A stretch of 64,000 nucleotides of DNA from Anaerolineales bacterium (GTDB taxonomy: Bacteria > Chloroflexota > Anaerolineae > Anaerolineales > Villigracilaceae), in the NCBI GenBank assembly GCA_030583885.1, contig CP129480.1, positions 3,722,714-3,786,713 on the forward strand. The letters are read 5' to 3'. Below are positions 23,768 through 31,515 of this stretch, piece after piece. Below the pieces are notes generated by a model, which was not told the DNA's origin, did no database searches, and was given only the letters and a program-made list of their open reading frames with translations. The stretch's first letter is position 1; every line of letters begins with the position of its first letter. The translations under genes were made by a program, and so were the position numbers.

Positions 23768-23795
23768 GTAGGGACACGGCGCGCCGTGTCCCTAC
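23768..23795. repeat. Perfect 28-bp palindrome between convergent genes
   Basis: GTAGGGACACGGCG (23768-23781) followed directly by its reverse complement (23782-23795), with no loop. It lies between PspC and the ABC ATPase, which converge. No T-run follows, so it resembles a dispersed REP-like element more than an intrinsic terminator, although it may still block readthrough. Confidence 0.7.
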
Positions 23796-24697
23796 CTTGC
23801 AAGCGCTAAAAAGACATCCTCCAGCGTTGGTTCTCCCCTCTCGATTTTTTCAACCTGAATCTCGTTCCTGCTTAAGAGGCTTTGCAACGCCTCTTTGCCC
23901 ACCTTTTGGCTGATGACTCGTACATGATCACCCGCCAACCCGACGCGTTCCACGCCATCCATTTCGTGCAGCACTTCCAGCCCCTGCTCCAGCGGATGCG
24001 CAAAAACTTCCCAGACATTTCCTTTGATGACCGTTCGTTTTAGATTCGTGGGCGTATCCATCGCCAGCAATTTGCCTTCGCGCATCACGCCAACGCGTTC
24101 GCAGTATTCGGCTTCGTCCATGTAATGCGTGGTGACGAGGATGGTCACGCCGTTTTCGGCGAGCTCGTAGATCAAGTCCCAGAAAGCGCGGCGGGCGGTG
24201 GGGTCAACACCTGAGGTCGGCTCGTCGAGGAAGAGCAATTTCGGCTCATGGACAAGCGCGATGCCGAGCGAAAGTCTCTGCCGCCAGCCTGTGGACAGAT
24301 CCCGTGTCAGCGTGGATTCATGCCCCTTGAGGCCGACCAACTCAAGGGTATGGGTGATGCGGTCTTTGTCCGTGATCCCATACACGCCGCCGTAGAATGT
24401 CAGATTTTCCAGTGTGGTCAGGTCATCGTAAATTGCAAATTTCTGGCTCATGTAGCCCACGCGCGCACGGACGTCTTCGCTTTGTTTGAAGACATCGTAA
24501 CCGAGGACGTTCGCGCTGCCGTTGGTGGGTTTGAGCAAGCCAAGCAACATGCGGATGGTGGTGGTTTTGCCCGAGCCATTGGGACCGAGATAACCGACGA
24601 TCTCGCCTTTGTGAACCTCGAAATTGATGTGATCGACAGCGGTGAAATCACCGAACTTGCGCGTGAGGTTTTGGACGGAGATGACGGGTTCAGTCAT
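23792..24697 (-). CDS. ABC-2-type exporter ATPase, consensus subunit
   Basis: 301 residues from the ATG at 24697 (MTEPVISVQNLTRKFGDF), chosen over an upstream in-frame start because it overlaps the preceding stop by eight bases, as in coupled operons. Walker A is GPNGSGKTT, the signature region is DLSTGWRQRLSLG, Walker B is LLFLDEPTSGVDP and the switch His is present in VTTHYMDEAE. The C-terminal DUF4162-like tail (GLAGDHVRVISQKVG) is also present. With the second ATPase, HlyD adaptor and permease it forms a YbhFSR/DrrA-type drug or cation exporter. The gene ends at the 28-bp palindrome. Confidence 0.9.
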   Translation of the reverse strand: MTEPVISVQNLTRKFGDFTAVDHINFEVHKGEIVGYLGPNGSGKTTTIRMLLGLLKPTNGSANVLGYDVFKQSEDVRARVGYMSQKFAIYDDLTTLENLTFYGGVYGITDKDRITHTLELVGLKGHESTLTRDLSTGWRQRLSLGIALVHEPKLLFLDEPTSGVDPTARRAFWDLIYELAENGVTILVTTHYMDEAEYCERVGVMREGKLLAMDTPTNLKRTVIKGNVWEVFAHPLEQGLEVLHEMDGVERVGLAGDHVRVISQKVGKEALQSLLSRNEIQVEKIERGEPTLEDVFLALAR

Positions 24698-25754
24698 GGT
24701 TGGTCTCCGAGAGGTCAATGAAGACATCTTCGAGAGTGGGCGGAACAGAGCGGAGTTCGATGAGAGTTGCGTTTTGTTTTACAATCAGTTTTGGCAAACG
24801 CGCCATGACATTTTTTTCAGAATTCTCTTTCACGCGCAGGTGCAATTTATCGCCAAAGGCGGCAACATCTTCGACATCTTCATCTTGATGCGCGATATGG
24901 CGCAGGGTGTTGATGGGATTTCCGCGTAGTTCGAGTACACGTCCGTTGAGGCGTTTGCGCAAGTTGGACGGGGTATCTTCGGCGATGATGCGACCTGATT
25001 TCATAAATCCCACGCGGTGACAGCGCGAGGCTTCATCCATGTAGGGGGTGGAGATGAGGACGGAGACGCCGTTCGATTCTTCACCGCGAAGAGGCGAAGA
25101 GCGCGAAGATTCTTGATTTTTCTTTTCATCCTTCGTGTACTTCGTTCCTTCGCGGTGAAGAAGAGGTTGTGATACAAGTTTGATGACAAGTTGCCAAAAA
25201 TCCTGGCGGGTGACGGGGTCGACGCCTGTGGTGGGTTCATCGAGCAAAAGCAGGCGCGGACGAGTGACAAGCGCGGAGGCTAGCCCGAGTTTTTGTTTCA
25301 TGCCGCCTGATAAAAGACCTGCGCGGCGGTCTTTAAACTCGGCGAGACCGACGAATTCGAGAATCTCCATCGAGCGTGGCAGCCACTCGGTTTGCGAAAG
25401 TCCGCGCACTTCGGCGAAGAAGCGGATGTTTTCGAGCACACTCAAATCTTCGTACATCGAGAAACGCTGTGAAAGGTAACCGATCTGCGAACGGGCGAGT
25501 TCCGTCTGCTTGCGGACATCGTATCCGCACACTTGAATTTCGCCTTGATTCGGCAGCAATGCGCCAACCAGTAATCGTATGGTCGTCGTTTTTCCCGCAC
25601 CATCCGAGCCGACGAGTCCGTAGATCTCGCCTGATCTTATTTGCAGGGAAACCCCATTCACGGCGTGTATGTCGCCGAAGGATTTATATAAATTTTCTGC
25701 GTGGACAAGCGTTTGAACGTTGGAACGTTCAAACGTCAAAACGTTAGACTTCAT
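24690..25754 (-). CDS. ABC-2-type exporter ATPase, degenerate subunit with an inserted palindrome
   Basis: 354 residues from the ATG at 25754. Walker A (GSDGAGKTT), signature (LLSGGMKQKLGLA) and Walker B (LLLLDEPTTGVDP) are intact. The switch His is replaced by Pro (VLISTPYMDEAS), so this nucleotide site is probably weak. Between Walker B and the switch there is an extra run of about 30 polar residues (PLLHREGTKYTKDEKKNQES...). It is encoded by an inserted inverted-repeat element (25077-25162) that keeps the frame. The first 15 residues (NVLTFERSNVQT) are encoded by an 8-bp repeat array. It pairs with the consensus ATPase downstream, like the two halves of YbhF. Confidence 0.85.
   Translation of the reverse strand: MKSNVLTFERSNVQTLVHAENLYKSFGDIHAVNGVSLQIRSGEIYGLVGSDGAGKTTTIRLLVGALLPNQGEIQVCGYDVRKQTELARSQIGYLSQRFSMYEDLSVLENIRFFAEVRGLSQTEWLPRSMEILEFVGLAEFKDRRAGLLSGGMKQKLGLASALVTRPRLLLLDEPTTGVDPVTRQDFWQLVIKLVSQPLLHREGTKYTKDEKKNQESSRSSPLRGEESNGVSVLISTPYMDEASRCHRVGFMKSGRIIAEDTPSNLRKRLNGRVLELRGNPINTLRHIAHQDEDVEDVAAFGDKLHLRVKENSEKNVMARLPKLIVKQNATLIELRSVPPTLEDVFIDLSETNHD
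25077..25162. mobile_element. REP/MITE-like palindromic element inside an ABC ATPase gene
   Basis: TTCTTCACCGCGAAG (25077-25091) and its perfect 15-bp inverted copy (25148-25162) bound an 86-base element. Internal arms also carry GCGAAG and CTTCGT-type repeats. It is non-autonomous, with no gene of its own, and lies in frame within the coding sequence of the degenerate ATPase, adding residues absent from the sister ATPase. This sort of CTTCGCGGTGAA palindrome resembles dispersed elements in large bacterial genomes. Confidence 0.65.
25710..25749 (+). repeat. 8-bp-period tandem array B (3' side of the four-helix-bundle gene)
   Basis: Five units: CGTTTGAA, CGTTGGAA, CGTTCAAA, CGTCAAAA, CGTTAGAC. 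The array encodes the N-terminus of the degenerate ATPase and contains the stop codon of the four-helix-bundle gene (25744-25746). Confidence 0.75.
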
Positions 25755-26154
25755 ACCCTGAGCCTTCTTCACGGACACGGCGGGACTGGGGATGCATCTC
25801 CAAATAATCCATGAAACGAGCGATCTGATGAGATGACTTATCAGCCAGATCAAACACATGGGTGAATTGTTCCTGAGTCAAGTATTTCAAGTCAAGAGCA
25901 ATGTACAACTGACAACGAACTTCACCAGCTGAAGCCTTTGAGCGTCCAAGATACTCAAGGAATTGTGCCTGTGTTCGGCTCTCGAAACCTTCCGCAATAT
26001 TGCTCATTACCGAAACAGCCGCCCGTTGGATCTGGCTTCTCAAACCAAAATCTTTTGAAAACCGACCGTGCTCTGTAAGCGCATAAATCATTCTGGTCAA
26101 TTCCCGAGCCGTCTTCCATGCTTCAATCTCTTCAAACCGAGTAATCGTAGGCAT
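25744..26154 (-). CDS. Four-helix bundle protein, 23S rRNA intervening-sequence (IVP) family
   Basis: 136 residues. The hallmark FEEIEAWKTARELTRMIYALTE...RFSKDFGLRSQIQRAAVSVMSNIAEGF...YLGRSKASAGEVRCQL identifies the S23/IVP four-helix bundle family. These proteins occur in rRNA intervening sequences and as free-standing genes; the related Avd protein assists diversity-generating retroelements. No reverse transcriptase or template repeat is present here. The gene interrupts an exporter operon between the adaptor and ATPase genes and is bracketed by two 8-bp-period arrays, so it looks like an inserted cassette. The ATPase start lies inside its last codons. Confidence 0.85.
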   Translation of the reverse strand: MPTITRFEEIEAWKTARELTRMIYALTEHGRFSKDFGLRSQIQRAAVSVMSNIAEGFESRTQAQFLEYLGRSKASAGEVRCQLYIALDLKYLTQEQFTHVFDLADKSSHQIARFMDYLEMHPQSRRVREEGSGYEV

Positions 26155-26175
26155 AGTCTCTCCTTTGCAAAACGA

Positions 26176-26215
26176 CGTTCAAACATGCCAACGTTTTAAC
26201 GTGAGAACGTTACAT
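26176..26215 (+). repeat. 8-bp-period tandem array C (5' side of the four-helix-bundle gene)
   Basis: Five units: CGTTCAAA, CATGCCAA, CGTTTTAA, CGTGAGAA, CGTTACAT. On the minus strand it encodes the last residues and stop of the HlyD-type adaptor. Same orientation and period as arrays A and B. Confidence 0.75.
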
Positions 26216-27500
26216 CAGCGGGCATGCCGATCTTCAACTTGCCGTCCGCGTTTTCCACTTTTAACTTGATCGCATACACCGTCGAGCTGCGTCCTTCCAC
26301 GGTTTGGACGTTGCGCGGGGTGAACTCGGCTTTATCGGAGATGTGAATGACAGTGGCGATGAACACTACATTAGGGAAGGAATCCACAGTAACTTGGGCG
26401 GTTTGTCCGAGAGTGATCTCGCCGTAGCGGTCTTCGGGAACATAGACCGTGATGGTCAGGTTATTCAAGTCCGCGAGTTTGAGGGCAACTGCGCCAGGCT
26501 GGACGAATTCACCAGGCTCGACTTTGCGGGTGAGGACGACGCCGTCCATCGGCGCGTTGATCGTGAGTTTGGCGATCTGCGCATCGATCAACGCCAGGCT
26601 TGCTTCTGCCTGTGCGACATTTTTCTGCGCCTGATCGACTGCGTTTTTGGCGGCGATCACCGCGGGAGAATTTCCGCCCGTTTGCAAGGCAAGCAGACGG
26701 GCATACGCCGCATCGTAGCGCTGCTCGGCGACGAAGACTCGTCCGCGGGCGTATTCGATATCTTCGGCGGCGTCAGTATCGAGCAGGTCGTCGTAGGCTT
26801 CCTGTGCATCTTCGAGTTCGTCCACGGCGACATCGTAATAATCGGATGCCGCATCACGCAATCCCCCAGCCTGCGATGCAACATCCGCTTGTGCTTTGAC
26901 ATCCTTGGCGACAAGAAAAGCGATGCGGGCTTCAGCGAGTCGCTGCTCAGCTTTAACGAATTCGGCATTGCCCATACTATTGAGAACTGTTTCGAGATAA
27001 TTCTGCGCGTCAGCAATTTCGGTTTGCGCGGAATCCAATTCGGCGTGGGCAGCATCTATCTGCACGGACTGTTCGATATACCAGTTGGGCTGGTCAAATT
27101 CACTGGGCGATGAGGCGCGCCAATCTGCGGCACGCTGCCCGACCTGCGCGGCAATGGCCGCTTCGAGCGTTTGGTCATATTTGGTTTGGGCAGATGCGAG
27201 GGCGGCGTTGGCAGAATCCACGTGGGCGGAGGCAACGGCTCGTTGGGCAGTCAACAGGCTTGGGTCGAGGCGAAGAAGCGCAGAGTTCTTCGTCACGGGT
27301 TGACCTTCTTCCACAAAGACTTCGGTCACTTTGCCTGCGAGTTCGGGGGCAATATCCACTTGCGCGGCTTCGATGACGCCTGATGCGGTGAGAGTTTCGT
27401 TTTGGTCATCGGTCGTTTGAGTGGCAATGAAGTAAATGCTGAAACCGATGATCAGGACGAGGATGAAAATTGCGGGAAGCGGGGGTCGTTTGTGATTCAT
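26196..27500 (-). CDS. HlyD-family efflux adaptor (membrane fusion-type protein)
   Basis: 434 residues from the ATG at 27500, which has a GGAG site; the longer frame covers the intergenic gap. One membrane anchor (residues 8-27) is followed by the biotinyl-lipoyl-like half motif (ASGVIEAAQVDIAPELAGKVTEVFVEEGQPV). A long Ala-rich coiled-coil hairpin spans about 85-300. The second lipoyl half and beta barrel close the chain (INAPMDGVVLTRKVEPGEFVQPG...VTVDSFPNVVF). It would connect the ABC-2 permease to the outside. The last residues (VTFSR) are encoded by repeat array C, so the original C-terminus may have been altered by it. Confidence 0.88.
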   Translation of the reverse strand: MNHKRPPLPAIFILVLIIGFSIYFIATQTTDDQNETLTASGVIEAAQVDIAPELAGKVTEVFVEEGQPVTKNSALLRLDPSLLTAQRAVASAHVDSANAALASAQTKYDQTLEAAIAAQVGQRAADWRASSPSEFDQPNWYIEQSVQIDAAHAELDSAQTEIADAQNYLETVLNSMGNAEFVKAEQRLAEARIAFLVAKDVKAQADVASQAGGLRDAASDYYDVAVDELEDAQEAYDDLLDTDAAEDIEYARGRVFVAEQRYDAAYARLLALQTGGNSPAVIAAKNAVDQAQKNVAQAEASLALIDAQIAKLTINAPMDGVVLTRKVEPGEFVQPGAVALKLADLNNLTITVYVPEDRYGEITLGQTAQVTVDSFPNVVFIATVIHISDKAEFTPRNVQTVEGRSSTVYAIKLKVENADGKLKIGMPADVTFSR

Positions 27501-27571
27501 GGGAATCTCCTTTTGCCCCCTCTCCCTTTGGGTCGTGTGCCACAAAGTAGTAGAGGGGTTGGGGGTGATGG

Positions 27572-28699
27572 TTAATCGAGACGCTTACGAAAGCGCAGTG
27601 CGGCGGCGGTCATGATGCCGATGGCGAAGAGTGTCATGGCGATGACGTCGAATTGGATCATTTCAAGCCCGACGCCTTTAAGCAGCAACGCGCGGATGAT
27701 GACGAGGTAATAGCGCAACGGCATGAGGTACGAAAGCCATTGCAGAAATGCGGGCATGGCTTCAAGCGGAAAGAAAAAGCCTGAAAGAAAAATGCTCGGC
27801 AGGAGCGTCATCCACACAGTGAGCATGGCTTCCTGCTGGGTGTTGGCGATGGTGGAGGCGAACAAACCGATGCCCAAGCCCGTGGTGAGAAATACTACGG
27901 ACAAGATAAGAATCAGTCCGAGGTCGCCGCGAATGGGCATGCCGAACCACCAATGCCCCACTGCCAGAACTTCGATCGTGTTAAAGAAACCGAGGATGAC
28001 ATACGGCATAAGTTTGCCAACGATCAATTCCCACGAACGTATGGGTGTGACAATGAGCTGCTCGATCGTTCCACGCTCGCGTTCACGCACCACGGACGTG
28101 GCAGTGAGAATGGCGGCAATGGCATACAGGATCATGCCGATCACGCCGGGAATCATGAAGTGCGCACTGATCAGGTCGGGGTTGAACCACACCCGTGTGC
28201 GGACTTCCACAGGCGGCTGGACGCGCAAGGTCATGCCGCTGCGCTCGAATTTCTGCGCGAGGATGTTGGTGGCATGGGATTGTCCGATCAACTGCGAAGC
28301 CGAAAGCGCCGTGGATGCGCTGGTCGGGTCAGAACCATCGAGGATGAAGGCGACTTGTGCGTTGCCGTCATTGAGACGCTGGGCATAGTCGGGCGGGATG
28401 ATCATCGCTGCGCGCGCCTCACCCGACATGATGAGGGCTTCTATTTCGGATTCTGAATCCACCCTATAGGCGACTCGGAAGTAGTCCGCCGCGCGGTAGG
28501 CATCCAGCAAGGCGCGCGATTCGGCGCTGCGGCTTTGGTCCAGCACAGCGAGCGGAATGTTGCGCACGTCATTCGTGGCGGAATAACCAAGCAGGAACAA
28601 CTGCATGATGGGGATGACAAGGATCATCGCCAGCGTGCGCACATCACGGAATATTTGAATAAATTCCTTGCGGATGATGGAAGCGAGACGTGAGTTCAT
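27572..28699 (-). CDS. ABC-2-type exporter permease
   Basis: 375 residues with the family layout: N-terminal helix (MNSRLASIIRKEFIQIFRDVRTLAMILVIPIMQLFLLGY). A large extracytoplasmic domain covers about 45-175. Five helices follow in the C-terminal half, including RERERGTIEQLIVTPIRSWELIVGKLMPY, the conserved coupling segment. It matches YbhS/YbhR-type permeases. Such transporters usually need two permease copies; only one gene is present, so it is either a homodimer or its partner was lost (see the mini-ORF upstream). It is the first transporter gene after the TetR regulator. Confidence 0.88.
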   Translation of the reverse strand: MNSRLASIIRKEFIQIFRDVRTLAMILVIPIMQLFLLGYSATNDVRNIPLAVLDQSRSAESRALLDAYRAADYFRVAYRVDSESEIEALIMSGEARAAMIIPPDYAQRLNDGNAQVAFILDGSDPTSASTALSASQLIGQSHATNILAQKFERSGMTLRVQPPVEVRTRVWFNPDLISAHFMIPGVIGMILYAIAAILTATSVVRERERGTIEQLIVTPIRSWELIVGKLMPYVILGFFNTIEVLAVGHWWFGMPIRGDLGLILILSVVFLTTGLGIGLFASTIANTQQEAMLTVWMTLLPSIFLSGFFFPLEAMPAFLQWLSYLMPLRYYLVIIRALLLKGVGLEMIQFDVIAMTLFAIGIMTAAALRFRKRLD

Positions 28700-28770
28700 G
28701 CAGGCTCCTTATCCGCGCTCATGGCGGCGTCCCCGCCGCCGAGGACAGCGGCTCGAGCAATATTGTTCAT
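28696..28770 (-). pseudogene. 24-codon bridging ORF, possible relic of a deleted gene
   Basis: An ATG overlaps the TetR stop (ATGA) and its own TGA overlaps the permease start (ATGA). It encodes MNNIARAAVLGG...SADKEPA, 24 residues. Both junctions share an almost identical AAGGAG-Y-C-Y-GCATGAAC context. A GC-rich palindrome (GGCGGCG/CGCCGCC, 28723-28740) fills the middle. This is what would remain if a gene between TetR and the permease had been lost, keeping first and last codons. It may also be a coupling leader peptide. Confidence 0.4.
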
Positions 28771-29378
28771 GCGGACTCCTTCAAAATGCCATGCAGATAA
28801 ATATCCACATACGCATCCACTTGATTTTTGGGAAGCATCTTGCTCACAACCGAATTCGAGATCAGCATATCCGTAATGAAATAGGACATGATCATGCCGA
28901 AGAAGGAACGCATCAACACAGCAGGGTTTGTCACACGCAAGTCTTTTCTCGATTTCACCAGTTTTTCAAACACAGGCAGGATTTTCGGCGCGATCTCTTT
29001 TAACATCGCCGCACCATGCTTGCCGTTGAATTCCACGATCTCAATGAACATCAACTTGATGTAGAACGGCTCTGAAGCCAGTTCCTTCATCACCACCCTG
29101 ACCGCATTGCCGAGAAAATCCTCCACACTGCTCCCATCCGCTTCAAGGATGATCGGCAGAACTTTCTTGTAGGGGTGTTTATCCACAATGATGGCTTTGA
29201 AGATCTCTTCCTTGCTCGAAAAATGATTGTAGATTCCGCCCAAGGCGAGATTCGCCCGCTCCGCGATCTGCCGCATGGACGTGGCATGATAGCCGTGTTC
29301 CATGAACAACTCGATGGCGGCATCCTCGATGGCGAGGCGGGTTACTCCGCCTTTTTTTAGTTTCTCTTTTTGGGGCAT
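28767..29378 (-). CDS. TetR/AcrR-family transcriptional regulator
   Basis: 203 residues. The N-terminal TetR helix-turn-helix is clear (IEDAAIELFMEHGYHATSMRQIAERANLALGGIYNHFSSKEEIFKAI). The ligand domain (about 70-200) is divergent, as usual. It is the first gene of the exporter operon, as CecR is for ybhGFSR in E. coli, and probably represses it until the exported compound binds. A 14-bp palindrome upstream (29397-29410) is the likely operator, shared with the divergent MFS gene. Confidence 0.9.
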   Translation of the reverse strand: MPQKEKLKKGGVTRLAIEDAAIELFMEHGYHATSMRQIAERANLALGGIYNHFSSKEEIFKAIIVDKHPYKKVLPIILEADGSSVEDFLGNAVRVVMKELASEPFYIKLMFIEIVEFNGKHGAAMLKEIAPKILPVFEKLVKSRKDLRVTNPAVLMRSFFGMIMSYFITDMLISNSVVSKMLPKNQVDAYVDIYLHGILKESA

Positions 29379-29396
29379 GGCTTCTCCAAAAATATG

Positions 29397-29410
29397 AACG
29401 AACGTTCGTT
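29397..29410. promoter_or_regulatory. Probable TetR operator
   Basis: AACGAACGTTCGTT, a perfect 14-bp palindrome, 18 bases upstream of the TetR start and about 70 upstream of the divergent MFS start. Palindromes of this size and placement are typical TetR binding sites. Confidence 0.6.
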
Positions 29411-29480
29411 TTTTATTTTACTGAAAAGCGATGGTTTGTCAAGGGGCAGGAAAAACAACGGATGGATTACAATCCAAGCC

Positions 29481-30752
29481 ATGCTCACCACCCTTGAAAA
29501 AGATGTCCGTAAAAACCTGAAACATAACGTTGCCGCCAACCTCTCGGATGGCGGTCTTTTTGGTGCGGCGCTCGGCTTTGCCTCCTTCAGTACCATCCTG
29601 CCGCTCTTCGTCGCCACCATGACCGACTCCGCCCTGCTGATCGGGCTGGTCCCCGCTATTCACTCGGTCGGGTGGCAATTGCCGCAGCTTTTCACCGCCA
29701 GCCATGTCTCACGCCTGCGCCAATACAAACGCACCGTGCTGCTGATGACCATCCACGAGCGCGTACCATTTTTGGGACTTGCCATCGTCGCATTATCGAT
29801 CCCATTCATCGGTTTGAACGCGGGCCTCGTCATGACCTTCCTTTTACTGACGTGGCAGGGACTTGGCGGCGGATTCACCGCCAACGCCTGGACCTCCATG
29901 ATCTCCAAGATCATCCCGCCCGACTCGCGCGGCACATTCTTCGGGTTTCAAGCCGCGCTTGCAAATCTCTTCCTGAGCGGTTCAGCCGTCGCGGCAGGAT
30001 ATTTGCTTGACTTCCTCGATTCTCCCTGGGACTTTGCAGTCTGCTTCTTTCTCGCAAGTTTTTTCTTCACTGTATCCTGGTTCGCCCTCGCGTTAACACG
30101 CGAACCTGAAGATATGGAAAAGATCATCCCTGAAGAGAGAACTCACTTCTGGGAGGATTCAAAAAAGATATTAAAGAAAGATTCAAATTTCAACTGGTTC
30201 CTGAGCGCACGCTTCCTTGCACAGTTCGCCACGATGGGATTCTCGTTCTACATCATTTATGCCCTGCGCCAGTTCAACATGGACACGGTCACTGCGGGCT
30301 ATCTCACCGCCACGCTGACCATCTCGCAGACCATTGCCAATGCGGGCATGGGCTGGCTTGGGGATAAAATAGGTCATCGCGCCATGCTCGTCCTCGGCGC
30401 ATTCGCCGCCATGCTCAGCGCCATCCTTGCATGGAATGCGGCATCGATCACATGGTTCTACCCCATTTTCATTCTGACGGGTCTTGCCAACGTTTCCATC
30501 TGGACCATCGGCATGGCGATGACCGTCGGCTTCGGCACCGAAGCAGAACGCCCCATTTACATCGGTCTTTCGCAAACACTGACCGCGCCTGCCACCATCT
30601 TTGCGCCCATCATCGGCGGCCTTATCGTAGACGCAGCGGGCTTCATCCCAACCTTTTCGATCTCCACCATCCTTTCCGGAGTGATGATCGGAATTCTTAT
30701 ATTTTTGGTGAAAGACCCAAGAAAACAGAAAACCGCGAACAGCAGACCATAG
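29481..30752 (+). CDS. Major facilitator superfamily transporter
   Basis: 423 residues from the ATG at 29481; the longer frame covers the operator. Twelve hydrophobic segments can be traced from LFGAALGFASFSTILPLFVATM to SISTILSGVMIGILIFLV, with a central cytoplasmic loop around 205-235 (EPEDMEKIIPEERTHF). The loop 2-3 motif is replaced by SRLRQYKRTVLL, and a DxxGHR-like motif appears in the second half (WLGDKIGHRAML). Substrate unknown. A TACAAT -10 box at 29468-29473 lies seven bases upstream of the ATG, again a leaderless geometry. It faces the TetR gene across a shared palindrome, so co-control is likely. Confidence 0.8.
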   Translation: MLTTLEKDVRKNLKHNVAANLSDGGLFGAALGFASFSTILPLFVATMTDSALLIGLVPAIHSVGWQLPQLFTASHVSRLRQYKRTVLLMTIHERVPFLGLAIVALSIPFIGLNAGLVMTFLLLTWQGLGGGFTANAWTSMISKIIPPDSRGTFFGFQAALANLFLSGSAVAAGYLLDFLDSPWDFAVCFFLASFFFTVSWFALALTREPEDMEKIIPEERTHFWEDSKKILKKDSNFNWFLSARFLAQFATMGFSFYIIYALRQFNMDTVTAGYLTATLTISQTIANAGMGWLGDKIGHRAMLVLGAFAAMLSAILAWNAASITWFYPIFILTGLANVSIWTIGMAMTVGFGTEAERPIYIGLSQTLTAPATIFAPIIGGLIVDAAGFIPTFSISTILSGVMIGILIFLVKDPRKQKTANSRP

Positions 30753-30783
30753 ACCGTATCACCGGGTTAAGGAAGGATAGAAT

Positions 30784-31248
30784 ATGAAAAAGGTGTTCCT
30801 TGTTCTACTTGTGCTTATTTTGGCGGCATGTTCGCCTGCCGGGCAGGAACCTGAAACAGCCAACGCCGAAACCGCCATGCGAACATTCTTCAAGGCGCTG
30901 GCGAATGGTCAATATTCCGAGTCAGTTACGTTGTACGGCGGGGAGTATGAAGTTCTTGCGGGCTGGAATCCCGACCTCTCCCCCACGGACTATGCTTCCC
31001 TGTGGCAGCGCGGCTGTGAGCAGAATGGACTCGTCTGCATGGAGGTGCTGGATATCGTCAATGCAATTGAAACAGAGGGCGGTTTCGATTTCACGGTCAC
31101 GTTCAAGACGAAGGATGGCGGGTTGTTCGAGTTCACGGGCTGTTGCGGCGAGACGTTACCAGAACCGATCACTGAATACGAGATCGGCGTGCAACGCGAT
31201 GGAAATGGGAGTTATCAAGTCCTGTCCATGCCGCCGTATGTGCCGTAG
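30784..31248 (+). CDS. Small secreted lipoprotein
   Basis: 154 residues with a clean lipoprotein signal (MKKVFLVLLVLILAAC, Cys16). The mature part, ETAMRTFFKALANGQYSESVTLYGG, looks like an NTF2/SnoaL-type or DUF4878-like fold common in surface lipoproteins. Four Cys residues in the mature chain (CEQNGLVC and TGCCGE) may form disulfides. No function assigned. It lies 31 bases after the MFS gene on the same strand and may be co-transcribed; a terminator follows its stop. Confidence 0.75.
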   Translation: MKKVFLVLLVLILAACSPAGQEPETANAETAMRTFFKALANGQYSESVTLYGGEYEVLAGWNPDLSPTDYASLWQRGCEQNGLVCMEVLDIVNAIETEGGFDFTVTFKTKDGGLFEFTGCCGETLPEPITEYEIGVQRDGNGSYQVLSMPPYVP

Positions 31249-31256
31249 GTTTTAAT

Positions 31257-31297
31257 CATCCCGCAGGGTTAACTTGCGGAATGATCTTTTTCACAGC
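31257..31297 (+). terminator. Intrinsic terminator after the lipoprotein gene
   Basis: ATCATCCCGCA and TGCGGAATGAT arms (one mismatch) around a GGGTTAACT-type loop, followed by CTTTTTC. Confidence 0.7.
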
Positions 31298-31515
31298 GTG
31301 GTCAAACGCCTCTTGAAACGGAAGCAGGTATCGGTTAAAACACGAGGCGGATTGTCCTATTTCGGGCATGACCTCCATCACTGACTTGTCTGACATCCGA
31401 TGATATACTTCTTATTGTGAAATTTATCACCTATCGTAGGGGCGACCCGCCCATAACGGTTAGGTCACTTGATTAATCATGAAGGGTCGCCCTTACGAAA
31501 ACCTGAGGAAAGAAC
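31298..31515 (+). other. Gene-free gap before the decarboxylase operon, with a large inverted repeat
   Basis: No gene is supported. A possible promoter has a -10 like TATACT at 31404-31409. CGTAGGGGCGACCC (31435-31448) and GGGTCGCCCTTACG (31484-31497) form a 14-bp inverted repeat with one mismatch around 35 bases, resembling a small dispersed element. The GAGGAAAG ribosome-binding site of the next gene follows. Confidence 0.45.

Noticed and set aside
25744..26154. Diversity-generating retroelement accessory protein (Avd)
   Set aside because: The four-helix bundle is related, but there is no reverse transcriptase, template repeat or variable repeat in the window.
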